Origin: Choristoneura fumiferana
Taxonomy: Eukaryota; Arthropoda; Insecta; Lepidoptera; Tortricidae
Assembly (NCBI RefSeq): GCF_025370935.1
Contig: NC_133493.1
Coordinates: 4,218,897 to 4,282,896, forward strand
Direction: 5' to 3'
DNA: 64,000 bases
Shown here: positions 1 to 12,157 of the stretch, piece after piece
Layout of the letters: each line of letters starts with the position of its first letter
How positions within the stretch are numbered: position 1 is the first letter of the stretch
Notes under the pieces: generated by a model
Database searches by the model: none
Told to the model about the DNA's origin: nothing
Seen by the model: the letters and a program-made list of their open reading frames with translations, nothing else
Made by a program: the position numbers and the translations under genes

Positions 1-206
1 CTCACGATGATAATCCAGGAATTTAACACCGTCGTCAAAGCACGCACACGCATTTAAAAAATCCCAAGGATCGAAACTAGTTGGACCGTTCCTGACTTGT
101 AATGGTGAGGTGAACCATTTAATTTGTGTAATATTCCAATGTCTCACGTGAGCTTAAGTACTATTATTTTTTAAATTTTATTATTATTGCTGTGTTTTTG
201 TTTCAG
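1..206. other. Upstream or intronic block of transporter copy 1
   Basis: No coding exon is evident. The block is clearly paralogous to 11943-12157 in front of copy 2: both share phrases such as GACCGTTCCTGACTT and CTCACGTGAGCTTAAGTACT, and both end in a TTTTTGTTTCAG splice acceptor. It is therefore probably the intron preceding the first visible exon, or promoter-proximal DNA, duplicated together with the gene. Confidence 0.5.
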
Positions 207-3200
207 CCTATTGTACTTATATTTATAGTCTGTATGTCCCTGCTGAATTCCCTATCTTTTTATCAAGTATCCAAGATCATAATGGAAATGCCAATAAACT
301 TTCAGGCTTTAACACACAGTAAGTATTATTTCAATATATTCCTATTAAGTATTTATAAAAAGTTACAGACGGGTCCCTATTCCAACACGCTGACAGGTGC
401 TATACTGCTATCATAGAGAGCCATATTGAAAATACGCGTACCTATCCCAATCCGCACTGGGCCCGCGTGGGAACTATAGCCCAAGCCCTCTTGTTCTGAG
501 AGGAGGCCTGTGCCCAGCAGTGGGACGTATATAGGCTGGGATGATGTACCTATGCTAATCACGAAACACTACAATTGTAACGCAAACCTGGCAAGGTTTA
601 ACAGAAAATAGAAAGGTACAGAAATCAATCTACATACAAAGTGCGCTCGAGCAACGCTGTGGGCACTGCTCACGGACACGATATCTCGGACCGGTTGGGA
701 CTACTGCGAGCGCGAGTGCCATCCGCTTGATACCCGCGTTTGTGAACTTTTTGTGCAATAATGGAGAATGCGAATTTATTACACTTTAAAATATAATAAT
801 CGTGCATTTCGCCAATGTCGAAATCGACGCAAGATAATTATTTTCTGTGGCAAATTTGTAATATAGCAATGATATAAACAAAATATTTTAGTTTTTATTA
901 ATTTATATTTCCATTCTTCCCGTTTAATTCTCAACAACAAATCTAAACAACTAGATACGAGTGCCATTACCACAATAGTTTTTTGTGCATAAGCCATAGT
1001 TGACAACCTTGAGCGACCGCCGAGCGTAGGTATGAAAAATTAAGTACATACATACATGAGATTGACTTCTGTACCTTTCTCTTTTTTGGCTTTAATCTCA
1101 TGTCAAGATTTGCGAACAAACCTGCTAAGAATGTCGACTAGGAAACAATATTCGAATCGAATGCTCAGAATCGAGAAGAATCGATTACACTACTTTAAAG
1201 CGGGTTGAGTGCGTATTTTTGTGATCGATCTTTAACTGTGCCCTGTCTAAATGTTACGAATGCAGCATACGCCAATTTAATGTTTTATCCCAACAATATG
1301 TTCAGAAACTAATCAAATGGCCTATAATAAGAAACCTGTATCTGTGGTTGCACCTTAATGTTTACATTAAAATATTAATAAACCGATGTATAAATTAATT
1401 ATCTACATTAAAATTTCGAACATCTTTCAAATAAAGAGATCTATTGTGGTTGTGGTTATCGAATTAGTATCTTTGTAATTTCATTCAATGTCAAATTTTT
1501 GTTCCTTACATTTTGTTGACTGCCGAATATAACAATCGATCTGAAAATCGAAACTGACTCAAGTCTATATTGTCTATGAATAAAAAAAAGAAACTATAGA
1601 TGTCAGTCATTTGTTTCAAATTCGAACTTTCAAAAAACAGGAAATAAAGGCTATACCTACCCGTGTAAGGAAACAAAATATGCCCCTGACGTTATTAGCC
1701 AATGAATATATCCTATGTACTTATATTGGTAATAATGCTAGTTATTAATCTGCTAAGTTTTATCTCATAATTATTGACAGTTTCCTTGCAATGTCACTTG
1801 AAAGTTTTTTTTTTACTTTTCTAAATATCTTGAAAACTACTGGTCCGTTTCTTTTGTGATTAACGTATGTTGTTAATGGCATGAAGAGGAACAAATTCGC
1901 AAAACACAAGACGTCTCTAGGTCAATATTAACTTGATAATTTTTGATGTCAAATATTTCAAACTTTTTTTTTGACACTTGTGAGTTAGCGACACCCACAA
2001 TTTTTTTTACACTGATGTGACATTTCTTTCCGTACAAATATATATTGGTCTGAAGTCAATCGGCTTGGAGCAACATGGTGATTTATTTAATTTACATTCT
2101 ATTTCTTTCTGTTTTTCAGATTTATCGGCATCAGCTGTCCCAGTGGTCGGATTGATGTTCGCTGCGTTTCTATCGGAAGTCACCGGACGGAAGCATGTCT
2201 ACAGATACCTCTTTGCACTTTCTATATTTTCATTCATTCTCGTTGTGTCATCGAAGCACCCAACAGTCATATGTGTGATATTTATTTTACGTGGGATGAT
2301 TAGAGGCGGAAGTTCAGTGATGAATGCCGTAGCCATCTCCGAATATAGTAGCCCAAAACATAGGTTTACGTGGTTGATATTTGATGAAGCAGCGTACAGC
2401 ATAATAAGCCGTCTAATGTCAGCTATAACGTTTGATTCAGAAATTTTATTTTATGTACTGCTAGTAATCCAGATAGTGTTAGGGCTGATTTGCCTAGGAT
2501 CTACTTGGGCTTGGCCAGAATCGCCGTACTGGCTAGCTAACAAAGGGAATCTGGAGCAGAGCAGAGCGGCTTTTATGTGGCTGCGAGGAAAGGGAGGCAG
2601 GGAGGAGCTCGCCTCCGTGCTTAAGGCGCGCCGCCGCCCCGGCCCACCCAAACTATTCTGGATTAGTCTTCTTATCACTGTTGCCACAATATTAGTTAGC
2701 ACTTTCAGCTATCTACAACTGGTACTTTCAAGCATGGCTTACCACGAGTTGACTGGTGAATCGGACGAGTCACAAGTCTACATTCATTTATTTGGCACCA
2801 CGGCAATTACCTGCACTTTAGCTGCCTTGTCTTATTTCGTTAGACGTAAAGTTATATTTATTGTTGTTTCTATTATATCGTTTATTTTATGTTACGCTGA
2901 AGCTCTCTGTATGTATCTTTTATCTGGCAGTGATAACAATGGCGTGTTATTTTATTGGCTGCATATTGCTTCTGATGTGTTACAAATAAGTGGTCCATCA
3001 GTCTTCGGCGTGATTTTGTTCATCGAGATTACACCGCATAAATACAATACGTTTATATCATGCATTTGTTTCATCGTGACGTTTTCGGCTTTTTCAATTT
3101 TATTTCCTTTAACTATGTACGTTAGAGAAGTCTTACACTTTCCTGCGTCATTAGCGTTGTCTACGACATTTGCGTTAGTTGCAGCATTGTTGTATTACTT

Positions 3201-3315
3201 TTTTGCTCCGGAAACTAAAGATAAGACATTGCTAGAGATACAGAGGTCGTATACACCTGATGAAAATGACTCGAACCCTGAACAAAATCAAAGCATAATG
3301 CTTAATGTGATATAA
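207..3315 (+). CDS. MFS sugar-transporter-like gene, copy 1 (5' end not seen)
   Basis: Divergent member of the major facilitator superfamily sugar porters (SLC2/insect Tret1-like), a plasma-membrane transporter; the substrate cannot be told. Two exons are visible: 207-318 (after TTTCAG, before GTAAGT; phase 1) and 2120-3315 with stop TAA, joining through an Asn codon. They give about 436 residues. Exon 1 carries TM1; exon 2 carries about 11 more hydrophobic segments, the GRK motif after TM2, PESPYWL after TM6 and PETKDKTLLEIQ after TM12, all sugar-porter signatures. Oddities: the cytoplasmic loop after PESPYWL is short, and TM7 lacks the usual QxxGxN-type sugar-binding pattern, so the substrate may be unusual. 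No start codon is found; a short upstream exon, probably outside the window, is expected. In-frame sequence before 2120 is intron. AATAAA lies at 3324. Confidence 0.8.
319..2119 (+). other. Intron of transporter copy 1
   Basis: No coding signal. It holds a truncated SINE (449-545) and a repeat block at about 880-1090 that recurs at 62990-63590. A segment at 1145-1380 is paralogous to 12885-13125 in the intron of copy 2, showing that the tandem duplication included the intron. Confidence 0.6.
449..545 (+). repeat. tRNA-derived SINE (family S1), 3' fragment
   Basis: This contains the family's 3' body (CCGCACTGGGCCCGCGTGG, then CCCTCTTGTTCTGAGAGG, then GGGACGTATATAGGCTGGG) ending in a GATGATG-type tail. 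The same body is found at 32852, 38790, 40468, 53622 and, reversed, at 62683. The 5' tRNA-like half is missing. Confidence 0.85.
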
Positions 3316-3323
3316 TATGTAAA

Positions 3324-3329
3324 AATAAA
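3324..3329 (+). promoter_or_regulatory. Polyadenylation signal of transporter copy 1
   Basis: AATAAA lies 8 bases after the stop codon of copy 1, inside an A-rich run that gives overlapping AATAAA/ATAAAA hexamers. The gene would have a very short 3' UTR, as also seen for copy 2. Confidence 0.5.
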
Positions 3330-6300
3330 ATAAAAATATAATTTTAAGAGCAACTTAAAGATTAAGGTTTTTATTTTATTTTTGTAATTAAATACACGTG
3401 TAAATAAAGTTAGCATACGCCAAAAGTACGTTTTCAGACAGGGAAGACGTGGGTGAATCGCAACAAGCTTATTTTTTGCCAATTTTGGTGGTAATTTTCA
3501 AATTAAGACTTTTGAATAAAGTTAAGTTCTCAAATGAAACTAATAAGTAGTATATTAAACAAGTTTACTAAATGGTCCAGTATTAACAAAGTAGTTTCAG
3601 ACAAATTTAAATTTAAAAATTTTATATTCCACCAAAATTTGCAAATGTCCACCATAATTAAAAAACAGTGTGATTAATAGCATTTTAAATTGAAAATGAC
3701 AAGATAAAGGTAATAATATACTCAGCGGCACTAAGTTTGGCTCACTCTACATACAAAATTGCCTATTTCTGCATACATTTGAGGGCCAGATTTTTTGCCG
3801 CTCAGTATACAAAATGATTATTACAAAAATCTTATTCAAATGAAAGCGCCAATAAAATGGTACGTACTTCAATACCTAGCATTAAAATTAAATATCACTA
3901 TCAAGGAAGTAGCCCTTCAGTATAATTTCTTCATCTTTTTGGTTTGTTATCATAACGTAGTTAAGTAATGGCAAATGAAAATGTAATTTTAAAATTAATA
4001 AATAACAGTCTCCTACTAATATCACAATTTATAGCATCTTCGTACTATGTATATCATATTTATTGTTTATTTATCTTCAGTATAATACTTATACTACCAG
4101 AACAGGTAAATTAAATGAATACCAAATTTTAAAAATAACTTTTCATGTCAAAGCAATTTTATTTTCAATCGAAGTGCTTATTTTCTTTGAACAGTGATTA
4201 AATGTATTTACTTATTTAATATCTACTTTATTATGTTTCTTCAGTAACTTAAAGTAGTTTTTAATTAATAAAAGTTTTTGGCCATGATCATGGCTTGTGA
4301 ATTTTACTCAATAATAATAATATTAATACTGTGTGTCTTATTTTCAACAGCTGTTTAATAAGAACTAAAACTACTGAATTTCGGTCCCTGGTTTACTGGC
4401 CAAAAACATTGCAAATAAGCTCTAAAATAAGCCCTTTCAAGGAATAGGTCGATTACCCAGTCACCCATACGTATATCAGTACGTGGCATAAATGTGCTAT
4501 CATGTAGAACATGACTCCTTCAACTTTTAGAATCGTGATATCTCGGAAATGGTAATACTTAGAAAAAAAAGTACAAAGACCATTTTTGTACATAATTTTA
4601 TCTATAACTTTTGACTCGGCTGCTTTTTGATAAAACTTACCGTTTCGGAAAAAAACAAATAACCTCAAATTTGAACTTTGACCCCGAATAACTTTTTGCA
4701 CACATGGGATCAATGGGGACTTTTGACACTTTATTCCTAATGGTGTACCCAAGGTCTCCACCAAAATTCAGCTTTGTCGGAATTTATGGAAATTGAAATG
4801 TCTATATTGAGCGGAGTAGAGGTTGCTCACATAATCTCGTATGTCAAGGTGTTTCGGCAGAAACAGCATTGGCAGACTTATATATTCCTGAAATGAAGGT
4901 TCATACCTACCGACTGGAATTGGTTTCATGCTGGTACCTTTGAGAGCGTCTGCCGAGCACTTCCGGCAAAAAAAATACTGACATATTTCGCTTTTCTGTA
5001 TGTACCAGTAAATTCCTAACTAATGCCAAGACTATTATTTTAGTATCAGATGGGTTAAATAACACCCCTTTTTTCGCACCGGAAGTGACTATTTTTTTGG
5101 TATTTTCGGCAAGTTCCGTCTTCGTCAACAGCAACAATAACACGAGAAAACGCACTGATCACATCCGCTGACAATACGAGTAAAGTAACGAATGTCGGTT
5201 GAATACCACTTGAATACGAAAAACATGAACAATGACGTTGAGTTGAGTGATATCTGAGGGCCTACTCCGAAATTCGAAAATCAAAGTTCGTACCGTAACG
5301 TCCCTCTCACTCTCGTATTAAATAGTCAGAAGGACGGAACGACACGAACTTAACACTGTATTTTACCTGTGCTTAGATTTAATCACTTTACGTAAAAGTG
5401 CATTTATATTTCCAAAATGGAAAGTAGAATATTGAATGCTTTAATGTTATTTTTGCTATCGTTAAATATACATTTTATCGATTATTTACGATACCGAAAT
5501 CATGGAGCAGCACTGTTCCTTTTAAGCTGGCCACATTATTTTCACGTTTGACATTTTAGACTGTCATTTTACTATCTATGTTTCAGAAATAGACTATAGT
5601 AGGATATAATTAAGGCCATAAATACATGTACCACGACCATAACCAAGACGTCAACAGTATCTATACAATGACACTATTAGTTAAACGTAAGATTCCATGT
5701 ATACCTACCTGTATTTGACACTATGTGCTGTACTTATTTATAGATATTATGCCCTTGACTGTACTTAGGTTAAAAAAGTTATTAAGTTATTTTTTCGCAG
5801 TAATCTTTTACAGAGCTCTTTCAATTTGTTATTTGAAAGTAAATAGGAAGTCAAATAACGATATTATAAATGTGGCAGTTTGTATGTAGCAATTTTGTAA
5901 GTATGTAGTAAGCAATTTTGTAAAGCGATACTTTTTAATAAACTATTTTTTTAAGTGCGTGCGTGTGTTCACTGTTCCTTACTCCTTCACGCAAAAACGG
6001 CAAAACGAATATACCTCTGGATTATTTCAGGATACACAAAGCTAAATTTTATCCTAAAATTGGACGCTGTTTTAAAATACTGAGTCAACCCACTGTCATT
6101 TTGCAATACAATGTCAACTGTTGAAATTATTCTCTAAGGGTTGATATTGTATTGCAGAATTAATCAGAGTTAACACACTATTGCATAACAGCTTCCAATT
6201 ATAATTCAAATCTCAATCAATCTTAATCTAATGTTTTACGCGTTTGTTGCGTGTTTTTTGTTTTACGCGTGTGAAGCGTAACCGTGTTCCCGGCAGGTAA

Positions 6301-6670
6301 AGGCCAGCCCTGCTTATATTATAAATGCGAAAGTTTGTGAGTATTTGTGTGTTTGTTACTCCTTAAAGCTCCTTAAGGCTAAAGTTTGTACGCGAGATAC
6401 TGTGCGTTTTCCAGAAATTTCTGCTTCTGGAATGAGCTATCGCCCGCGTATTCGGACCGCTATGACCTTCAAGTTTTCAAGAAAAGTACTCCTACCTTAA
6501 GGCCGCAACGCACTTGAGGCGGTCGGACGGATTGGTAGAAATTTGGTATGTAAATATCTGAATATCCGGAATAGTTATATCGCTTTTAATGCTGATGTTC
6601 CCACGGAATCGTAGTAAATAAAATGCCAAAATTTCTACCGCTTAGATTAGAGACATGAAATTTGGCGCCG
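3330..6670. other. AT-rich intergenic DNA, no gene seen
   Basis: No coding region is supportable. The region has low-complexity AT-rich sequence, an unclassified block at about 4440-4860, a degenerate copy of the palindromic repeat at 5254-5352, and fragments of the widespread insect repeat with the 'TATTATAAATGCGAAAGT' end at about 6310-6500. Confidence 0.5.
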
Positions 6671-6679
6671 GTATTTTAT

Positions 6680-6887
6680 ACCGGGTGTGGCCTGTAATAC
6701 GAGCAAATAATTAAAACATAGATCATACCTACTCGTCAAACTGAACAACTTTAGTTCAGCGACTTTTAAAAATAAATAGTTTTTTAATTTTTATTACACT
6801 TTTAAGTTTATTCGAAGAAGCCATGTAAAGTAAAATGCTTGATGTTTGTAGCGTGACAGGCGACGTCAGTTGTGTTCTAGGATGGCG
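6680..6887 (+). mobile_element. MITE half-copy (ACCGGGTGTGGCCTGTAA terminus)
   Basis: It starts with ACCGGGTGTGGCCTGTAA and runs through to AGGATGGCG. It matches, in reverse orientation, the 3' half of the complete element at 20314-20583, including the TTCGAAGAA-region and GACGTCA motifs. The other terminus is missing, so this is a truncated copy. Confidence 0.7.
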
Positions 6888-7004
6888 TAGGTAGGGTTGG
6901 TACAACGGCTCAGACACGAATTTAGAAAAAATAGATAAAGAATTTTGAAATGGTTTAGCGACTTATCAGGCGACTTTTGGAGTACTTACAAATTAAAACA
7001 AAAC

Positions 7005-7212
7005 AAACTCGAACTTCGTTGCCGTTGCTGTCCCGCTGACGCTTATGTCATTTAATACGCGAGTGAAAGGGACGTTGCGATACGAACTTCGATTTTCGAG
7101 TTTCGTAGTAGCCGCTATGGCCCTATACTACGAAGTGCAGAGTTCGAACTTCGTATCTTGCCGTCCCGCTGCGCTGACGCAAATTTTATTTAATACGAGA
7201 GTAGCCCCGCCG
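7005..7212. repeat. Palindromic repeat family P, two adjoining copies
   Basis: Two head-to-tail copies of the 'ACGAAACTCGAAGTTCG' foldback family. The first (7005-7118) ends GAGTTTCGTAGTAGCC; the second (7119-7212) starts CCCTATACTACGAAGTGC. Each has arms resembling its own reverse complement around a centre of the type TTTAATACGAGAG. The open reading frame across it is a by-product of the palindrome. Confidence 0.75.
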
Positions 7213-7239
7213 CTGGAATTAATTTTAGCGACCTGATTG

Positions 7240-7500
7240 TGAGCCTATTTATTTATTTATTTATTCATCACATTTTACAAAAATTATTACTTAAAAATAT
7301 TTTCGCCAAACTGCTAAGCAGTTTGTTGGCGAAGACAGCACTCTTTAAATACACACTTAAATCCATATTAAACATTCAAGACCCGAGAACAAACATTCGC
7401 ATTATTCATGCAAATATCTGCCCCGGCCGGGAAACGAACCCGGGACCTTAAAGCTTCGTAGTCAGGTTCTCTAACCACTTTGCCATCCGGTTAGAGCAAC
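7240..7500 (-). repeat. tRNA-derived SINE (family S3), reverse orientation
   Basis: Read on the minus strand, 7425-7495 is tRNA-like: CCGGATGGCAAAGTGGTTAG (A-box region) and GGGTTCGTTTCC (B-box), followed by a 3' body with CGGGTCTTGAATGTT and an AT-rich (TAAA)n tail at 7245-7265. Related copies are at 10380-10545 and, lacking the tRNA part, at 16735-16905. Confidence 0.75.
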
Positions 7501-7852
7501 TTTAAGCACTGGGACATTTACCTTACTTACGTACCCAAAGCAAGATAAACATAAACACACAAATTCACAAGCATACAGTATTTATGCGCCTTAACTTTCA
7601 CTTTCTTTAATGAAGGTATCCATCAAACACGCCTTTACTTTAGATTTAAATATATTTTTCGTTTCACACTCGTTTTCAGATATGATTTTATTGTAAATGC
7701 GTGGTATCAGGTACCTTCTTGTTCTTTGTCCATAGTAATTATTAAGTGATCTCGGTTCAACAAATATTTTACGTGACGATGTTTTTCTAAAATGACGGTT
7801 TTACATTTTACTTATCTTATATGTTGGACATTTATACCCCTAGCAACAGCAG

Positions 7853-7977
7853 GGCTACTCCGAAACTCGAAACTCGAAGTTCGTGTCGTGCGGTCCCTCT
7901 GACACTTACACTGTTTGATACGAGAGCGAGAGGGACCGCACGACACGAACTTCGAGTTACGAGTTTCGTAGTAGCCT
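7853..7977. repeat. Near-perfect 125-bp palindrome, family P
   Basis: The left arm reads GGCTACTCCGAAACTCGAAACTC-like sequence and continues through GTGTCGTGCGGTCCCTCT; the right arm is its reverse complement (AGAGGGACCGCACGACACGAAC, then TTTCGTAGTAGCC). The centre is TTACACTGTTTGATACGAGAG. This is the cleanest member of a family with at least ten copies in the window. Confidence 0.85.
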
Positions 7978-7992
7978 TGCAGATCTTAGGCT

Positions 7993-8713
7993 CAGTGTGA
8001 CCATTTGTGGCAGATTTCTGCCATTTTGGCAGATTTGGATCCAAAATTTAAGCTTTGGCATATTATGCTGACGATTTACAAATGTGGCGGATTTTGGCAG
8101 ATTTAAAAGGTTTTAATGAAAAGCATGCTAATTTTAAATTACATTATAAATAAGTAATAAAAAGCAGGCGGAAGTGGAAGTAGCGCCGGTACAATTTTGA
8201 GCGTGGACAAGTTTTGGGGAGCCGTTGGAAAAATCAGGGACGCAAATGGGGCAACAAAATATCCAAATATTGCAAACTTTGCAAAAGCTCATATGTTTGC
8301 CGATGTCAAATGCGTCGTGCGAAAGGATATTTTCTCAAGTCAATCGGAATAAAACAAAATAAGGAACAGGTTTTTGAATAAACATGTCTCGGCAATAATT
8401 ACTACAAAAGAGGGAATAAAGGAACACGGAGACTGCGTCTCCTTTAAAGCAAGGAAATGTTAAAAAATATGTCGTTAAAATCCATGTACAAAGAAAATGA
8501 AGACGAAAATTTTGAAGCCAATGTTGATTAGATGTACGGTTTTTTGTACGGTTAACGTAGTTATAAGGTTGATTAAAAAAAAATGAAAATACGTTTTTTT
8601 TTATTTTCATGTTGGCATATTTTTGGCCTTTTTTTAACGTCGAGTGTGGCAGATTTTGGCAGATTTTTGGGTCCGTGTGTGGCAGATTCGCCGTTTTTGA
8701 GATGGTCACACTG
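7993..8713 (+). mobile_element. hAT-family transposon relic with 8-bp TSD
   Basis: The termini are inverted (CAGTGTGACCA at the left, TGGTCACACTG at the right) and the element is flanked by the same octamer CTTAGGCT at 7985-7992 and 8714-8721, the TSD size of hAT elements. Subterminal regions at both ends carry repeated TGGCAGATTT phrases (7995-8105 and 8645-8690). The inside holds a decayed + strand transposase C-terminus: FWGAVGKIRDANG and YPNIANFAKAH, then in another frame LPMSNASCERIFSQVN and KTK, the hAT dimerisation-domain signature. A frameshift and stops make it non-coding today. Confidence 0.9.
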
Positions 8714-9049
8714 CTTAGGCTCCAAAATCAGTTCCACGCTGTTCGCGTGCCTTGACGCACGCGTCGCGCTCTACAATTTACCGTTCATTTTGTGACCCCT
8801 CCTGTGCCACTATGATACATAACAATGAAGTTAGGAACACAGAAGATAATGGCAACAAACCGCGAACCGACGGAGATAGAGATGTCACCGTGCCGAATGA
8901 GAAGTTTTTGTATAGAGAGGTAGCTATTCATTGAGCATTTTGTTTTAATTCTCTTTTAAACGTTAATTGTTTAGACCTACAGATGTGAATAATGTTTTAA
9001 CATCGTATTTTATCGGATAAGTTCGTATTTACCTGTCTTGCTTTCTTAA

Positions 9050-9328
9050 TTAGCTTTTTTTATGGCAAACGGGCAAGTGGGTCTCCTGATGGTAAGAGAT
9101 CACCACCGCCCATAAACATCTGCAACACCAGGGGCATTGCAGATGCGTTGCCAACCTAAAGGCCTAAGATGGGATACCTCAAGTGCCAGTGATTTCACCG
9201 GCTGTCTTACTCTCCACGCCGAAACACAGCAGTGCAAGCACTGCTGCTTTACTGCAGGATTAGCGAGCAAGATGGTGGTAGCAATCCGGGCGGACCTTGC
9301 ACAAGGTCCTACCACCTGCAAAGCCTAG
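9050..9328 (+). repeat. Interspersed repeat S4
   Basis: The repeat starts with a T-run and GGCAAACGGGCAAGTGGGTC, continues GATCACCACCGCCCATAAAC, and ends near GGTCCTACCACCTGC. A reverse copy of similar length lies at 30690-30935 inside a helicase intron, and a short fragment at 57779-57830. Both strands show spurious ORFs of 63-73 codons. Confidence 0.8.
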
Positions 9329-9406
9329 CTTCAGTAAACTACAGTAGGCTACTTGAGAAAGCAACATAAATACGGCAAAACATTTACTACTCGTACAGTA
9401 CGCTTA

Positions 9407-9595
9407 CTTGGAGTTAACACTTGACAGATGGGCGTGCCTTCAGTCAATTTTCAACTTTGAGTCCATACAAATAAAATAGTTTTTACATAATCTGTAAACG
9501 AGGGTAGCGGTATACTAAAAATGGCTTTATTTGTATGATGTCAAAGTTGAAAATTGACTAAAGGCACGCCCATCTGTCAAGTGTTAACTCCAAGT
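9407..9595. mobile_element. MITE with ~54-bp terminal inverted repeats
   Basis: The arms 9407-9461 and 9541-9595 are nearly exact reverse complements (CTTGGAGTTAACACTTGACA ... TGTCAAGTGTTAACTCCAAG), separated by about 80 bp. Just outside, TACAGTACG and CGTACTGTA also mirror each other, so the true ends may be slightly wider. No coding content. Confidence 0.85.
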
Positions 9596-10379
9596 CATCG
9601 TACTGTACATCTGTAAGTACATGAAAAATTGTGCTAGTAGCATTCCATTGCTGCGTTTGATTGTCCTCTTCAAACTCGTTTCCCTTTACGACGTCGCAAT
9701 TGTCTGAACTGAGTTTATCGTGTGTTTTCGGCAAGCATCGCCAAACTCAGACGACATTATTTATTCTGCCGTTGTTGGCAGGTGACGCGCCGGCATAATT
9801 ACTATTACATACAGCGCCGTCATGCATAGGTATTTACGCTAAAACGGTCTGTAATATAATAACAATTGCATTTATTGGGTGCCACATTATCACAGAATGA
9901 GCAATAGTACAAGTATTCGACATTATACCTACCTACTGTTTCAGAGATGTGACTTATTTAAAATGCAAAATACAAAATAGGTACCTAATAATAATATCTT
10001 GGGAAAAATTATACAAATTGACCAAGCCCCAAAATGAGAAAAGCTTAGCTAAGCTAAGAACCATTTCACAGTAAACGTCATAGTGACATCGCATTAATTA
10101 ACAATGAAAATCGCAATGACTTTTCCTTTGATAAGGCTCCATGGCGGCTCATGGATTAAAGTCCTTGAGTGTACTATGGGTGCTAGACAACGGATAGACA
10201 TACATCTTTCTAATCTATAGGTAATATATAAAATTCACGCATCACAGTGTTCGTGACCAAACTCCTCCGAAACGGCTTGACCGTTTTTTTTTTTTTTTTG
10301 TGTATATTCGGTAGGTCTGAGAATAGGACGTAAACTATTTTACATGCTTCTACGCGGACGGAGTCGCGGGCAACAGCTA

Positions 10380-10545
10380 GTATATAGACACATATACACT
10401 TAAATACATAAGTACAAACATCCAAGACTCAAGTACAAACATTCATATTCATCATACAAATATTCGCCCGTCACGGGAATCGAACCCGCAACCGTTAGCT
10501 TCATAGTCAGGTCACTAACAACTTAGCTATCCGGTCGTCAAAGCT
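10380..10545 (-). repeat. tRNA-derived SINE (family S3), reverse
   Basis: The minus strand reads as a tRNA-like head (GACCGGATAGCTAAGTTG, then GGTTCGATTCCCGTGACGGG at about 10466-10487) followed by the same 3' body as the copy at 7240-7500. It is immediately preceded by the reversed '...GACGGAGTCGCGGGCAACAGCTAGTA' end of another common repeat at about 10350-10382. Confidence 0.75.
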
Positions 10546-10639
10546 ATTTCGATTTTGGATTTAAATACTTTTATTTAACAAGTTCTTTTTATAAAAGTAT
10601 AAGCGCAAGAAGTCCGCTTTAGTATCATTTCGTCAAATT

Positions 10640-11668
10640 AGCAATTAGTCTAAGCAGCAAGTGGTCTAAGAAGCAACTGGCCTAAAACACTTTGACTCAA
10701 AGTCGACGGAGCTCTGCGAAGCTATTTCTGTTTTTCATCTTATTCTGCGTGGTGGAGCGCCTTGACGCAACTCTAACCTAACCTAACCTATGTTTTTCCA
10801 AATTTTTGCCAAAAATAAGGTTTGGACCAATTGGGATGCACCAAAAAAAATAACCTATCGTTTTTATTTCAGTTTTGGGAAGAATAGGATATTTTAAGAT
10901 ACCATTTTCATCGATTTTGAATTTAGATGAGTATTAAATTTTTTGTATTTTTTTACGAAATACGCTGGATGACGTCACAGTGAGACAGCCACGTTCCATT
11001 GCCTAGAAAAATTCAAGTCGTACATAACATAATCTGTGGCATTACAATGTGACAATAATACAAGCACAGCTTGTACTTATTTCGTTTCTTTTAGCTTCGA
11101 TTATTCCTATGTGTTTAATGGTGTGATAGTAAATATATATTTTTATTAAAATCTGATATTTAAATTCTTTTATATTTACTTGTAACGTAGTAATTTAATA
11201 ATTTAATTTGTAAAAATACATAGGAAATACTCGTATACATTTCGGACTTTACGATAAAAATGACAACTGTTTAAAGCCGGGTGGGCATCATGTGATTAAA
11301 GTTCTGTCTTTGTTACTCTTTGCTATTATAAGTAGGACAGCAACATTTCAAACTGACAATTTGCGTTAGAGTGTAGACCTACTTTAGAACTGCCTTTGTG
11401 ACGGGACACTGCAGGGTTCAAATGAAGGTCATTACTTTAATTTTGTTTATTTAACAGTTTAACATATTTTTGGAATCTGATTTCTTTCTCCAAACGATTT
11501 TCGATTTATTATACGTTGTCAAAAATTGGGACATCCCTAGACCACTTGCTACTTAAACCTTATGTCTGAGTAGCAAGTAGTCTAAGAAGAAACTCTTCTT
11601 AGACTATTTGCTACTCAGACCAGTTGCTTCTTAGACCAGTTGCTTTAAGAAGCAATTACCACTTGGGT
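10640..11668. mobile_element. Phrase-array element I (AGCAACTGGTCTAAG type)
   Basis: The left end (10640-10690) has three degenerate copies of an AGCAACTGGTCTAAG phrase in + orientation. The right end (11535-11668) has six or more copies in the opposite orientation (CTTAGACCAGTTGCT). In between are a CTAACCTAACCTAACC run (10776-10792) preceded by GAGCGCCTTGACGCAACT, and AT-rich DNA without a reading frame. The architecture parallels the elements at 49.0 and 57.2 kb. Exact ends and TSD could not be fixed. Confidence 0.55.
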
Positions 11669-11942
11669 AGGTACTTTACACCAATTATACCGAAGTCCCA
11701 GGTGCTGTAATAGTTATCCGATGCTTGTACATTTGGCAGTGGGGTACTTAGGTAACGCTTCAACGCTTGTCAAACTTGCAATTGCCACTCCAGTCTTATT
11801 TCCTCCGAGTCGGAGTCAACAATGACTCCATATCTTGCTTTCGTCGTATCACGCACCAGAAAACTGTGCCTTTTTAAGGTCGACGCGACCGCGATTAAAA
11901 ATTAACTATTAGGTGGAAAATTAGACAAATTAAACGGTTCAA

Positions 11943-12157
11943 CTCACGATTATAATTCAGGAACTTTTCACCGTTGTAGCACACACACATTTGAAAAAGA
12001 TCTTCCGAAAACATCGAAATTAGTCTGACCGTTCCTGACTTATAATGGTGATTGGAACCATTTAATTCGTGTAATGTTCCAAAATGTCTCACGTGAGCTT
12101 AAGTACTATTATTTTTTTAATTTTATTATTATTCATTATATTATGTTTTTGTTTCAG
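11943..12157. other. Duplicated upstream block of transporter copy 2
   Basis: This is the paralogue of 1-206: shared GACCGTTCCTGACTTATAAT and CTCACGTGAGCTTAAGTAC, ending in TTTTTGTTTCAG. A 65-codon ORF exists on the minus strand here but is destroyed in copy 1, so it is not taken as a gene. Confidence 0.5.

Noticed and set aside
2017..2119. Start of transporter copy 1 at 2017
   Set aside because: A good splice acceptor at 2119 and the matching exon layout in copy 2 show that this is intron read-through.
11895..12092. Minus-strand 65-codon gene upstream of copy 2
   Set aside because: The duplicate block at 1-150 breaks the frame, so it is not conserved.
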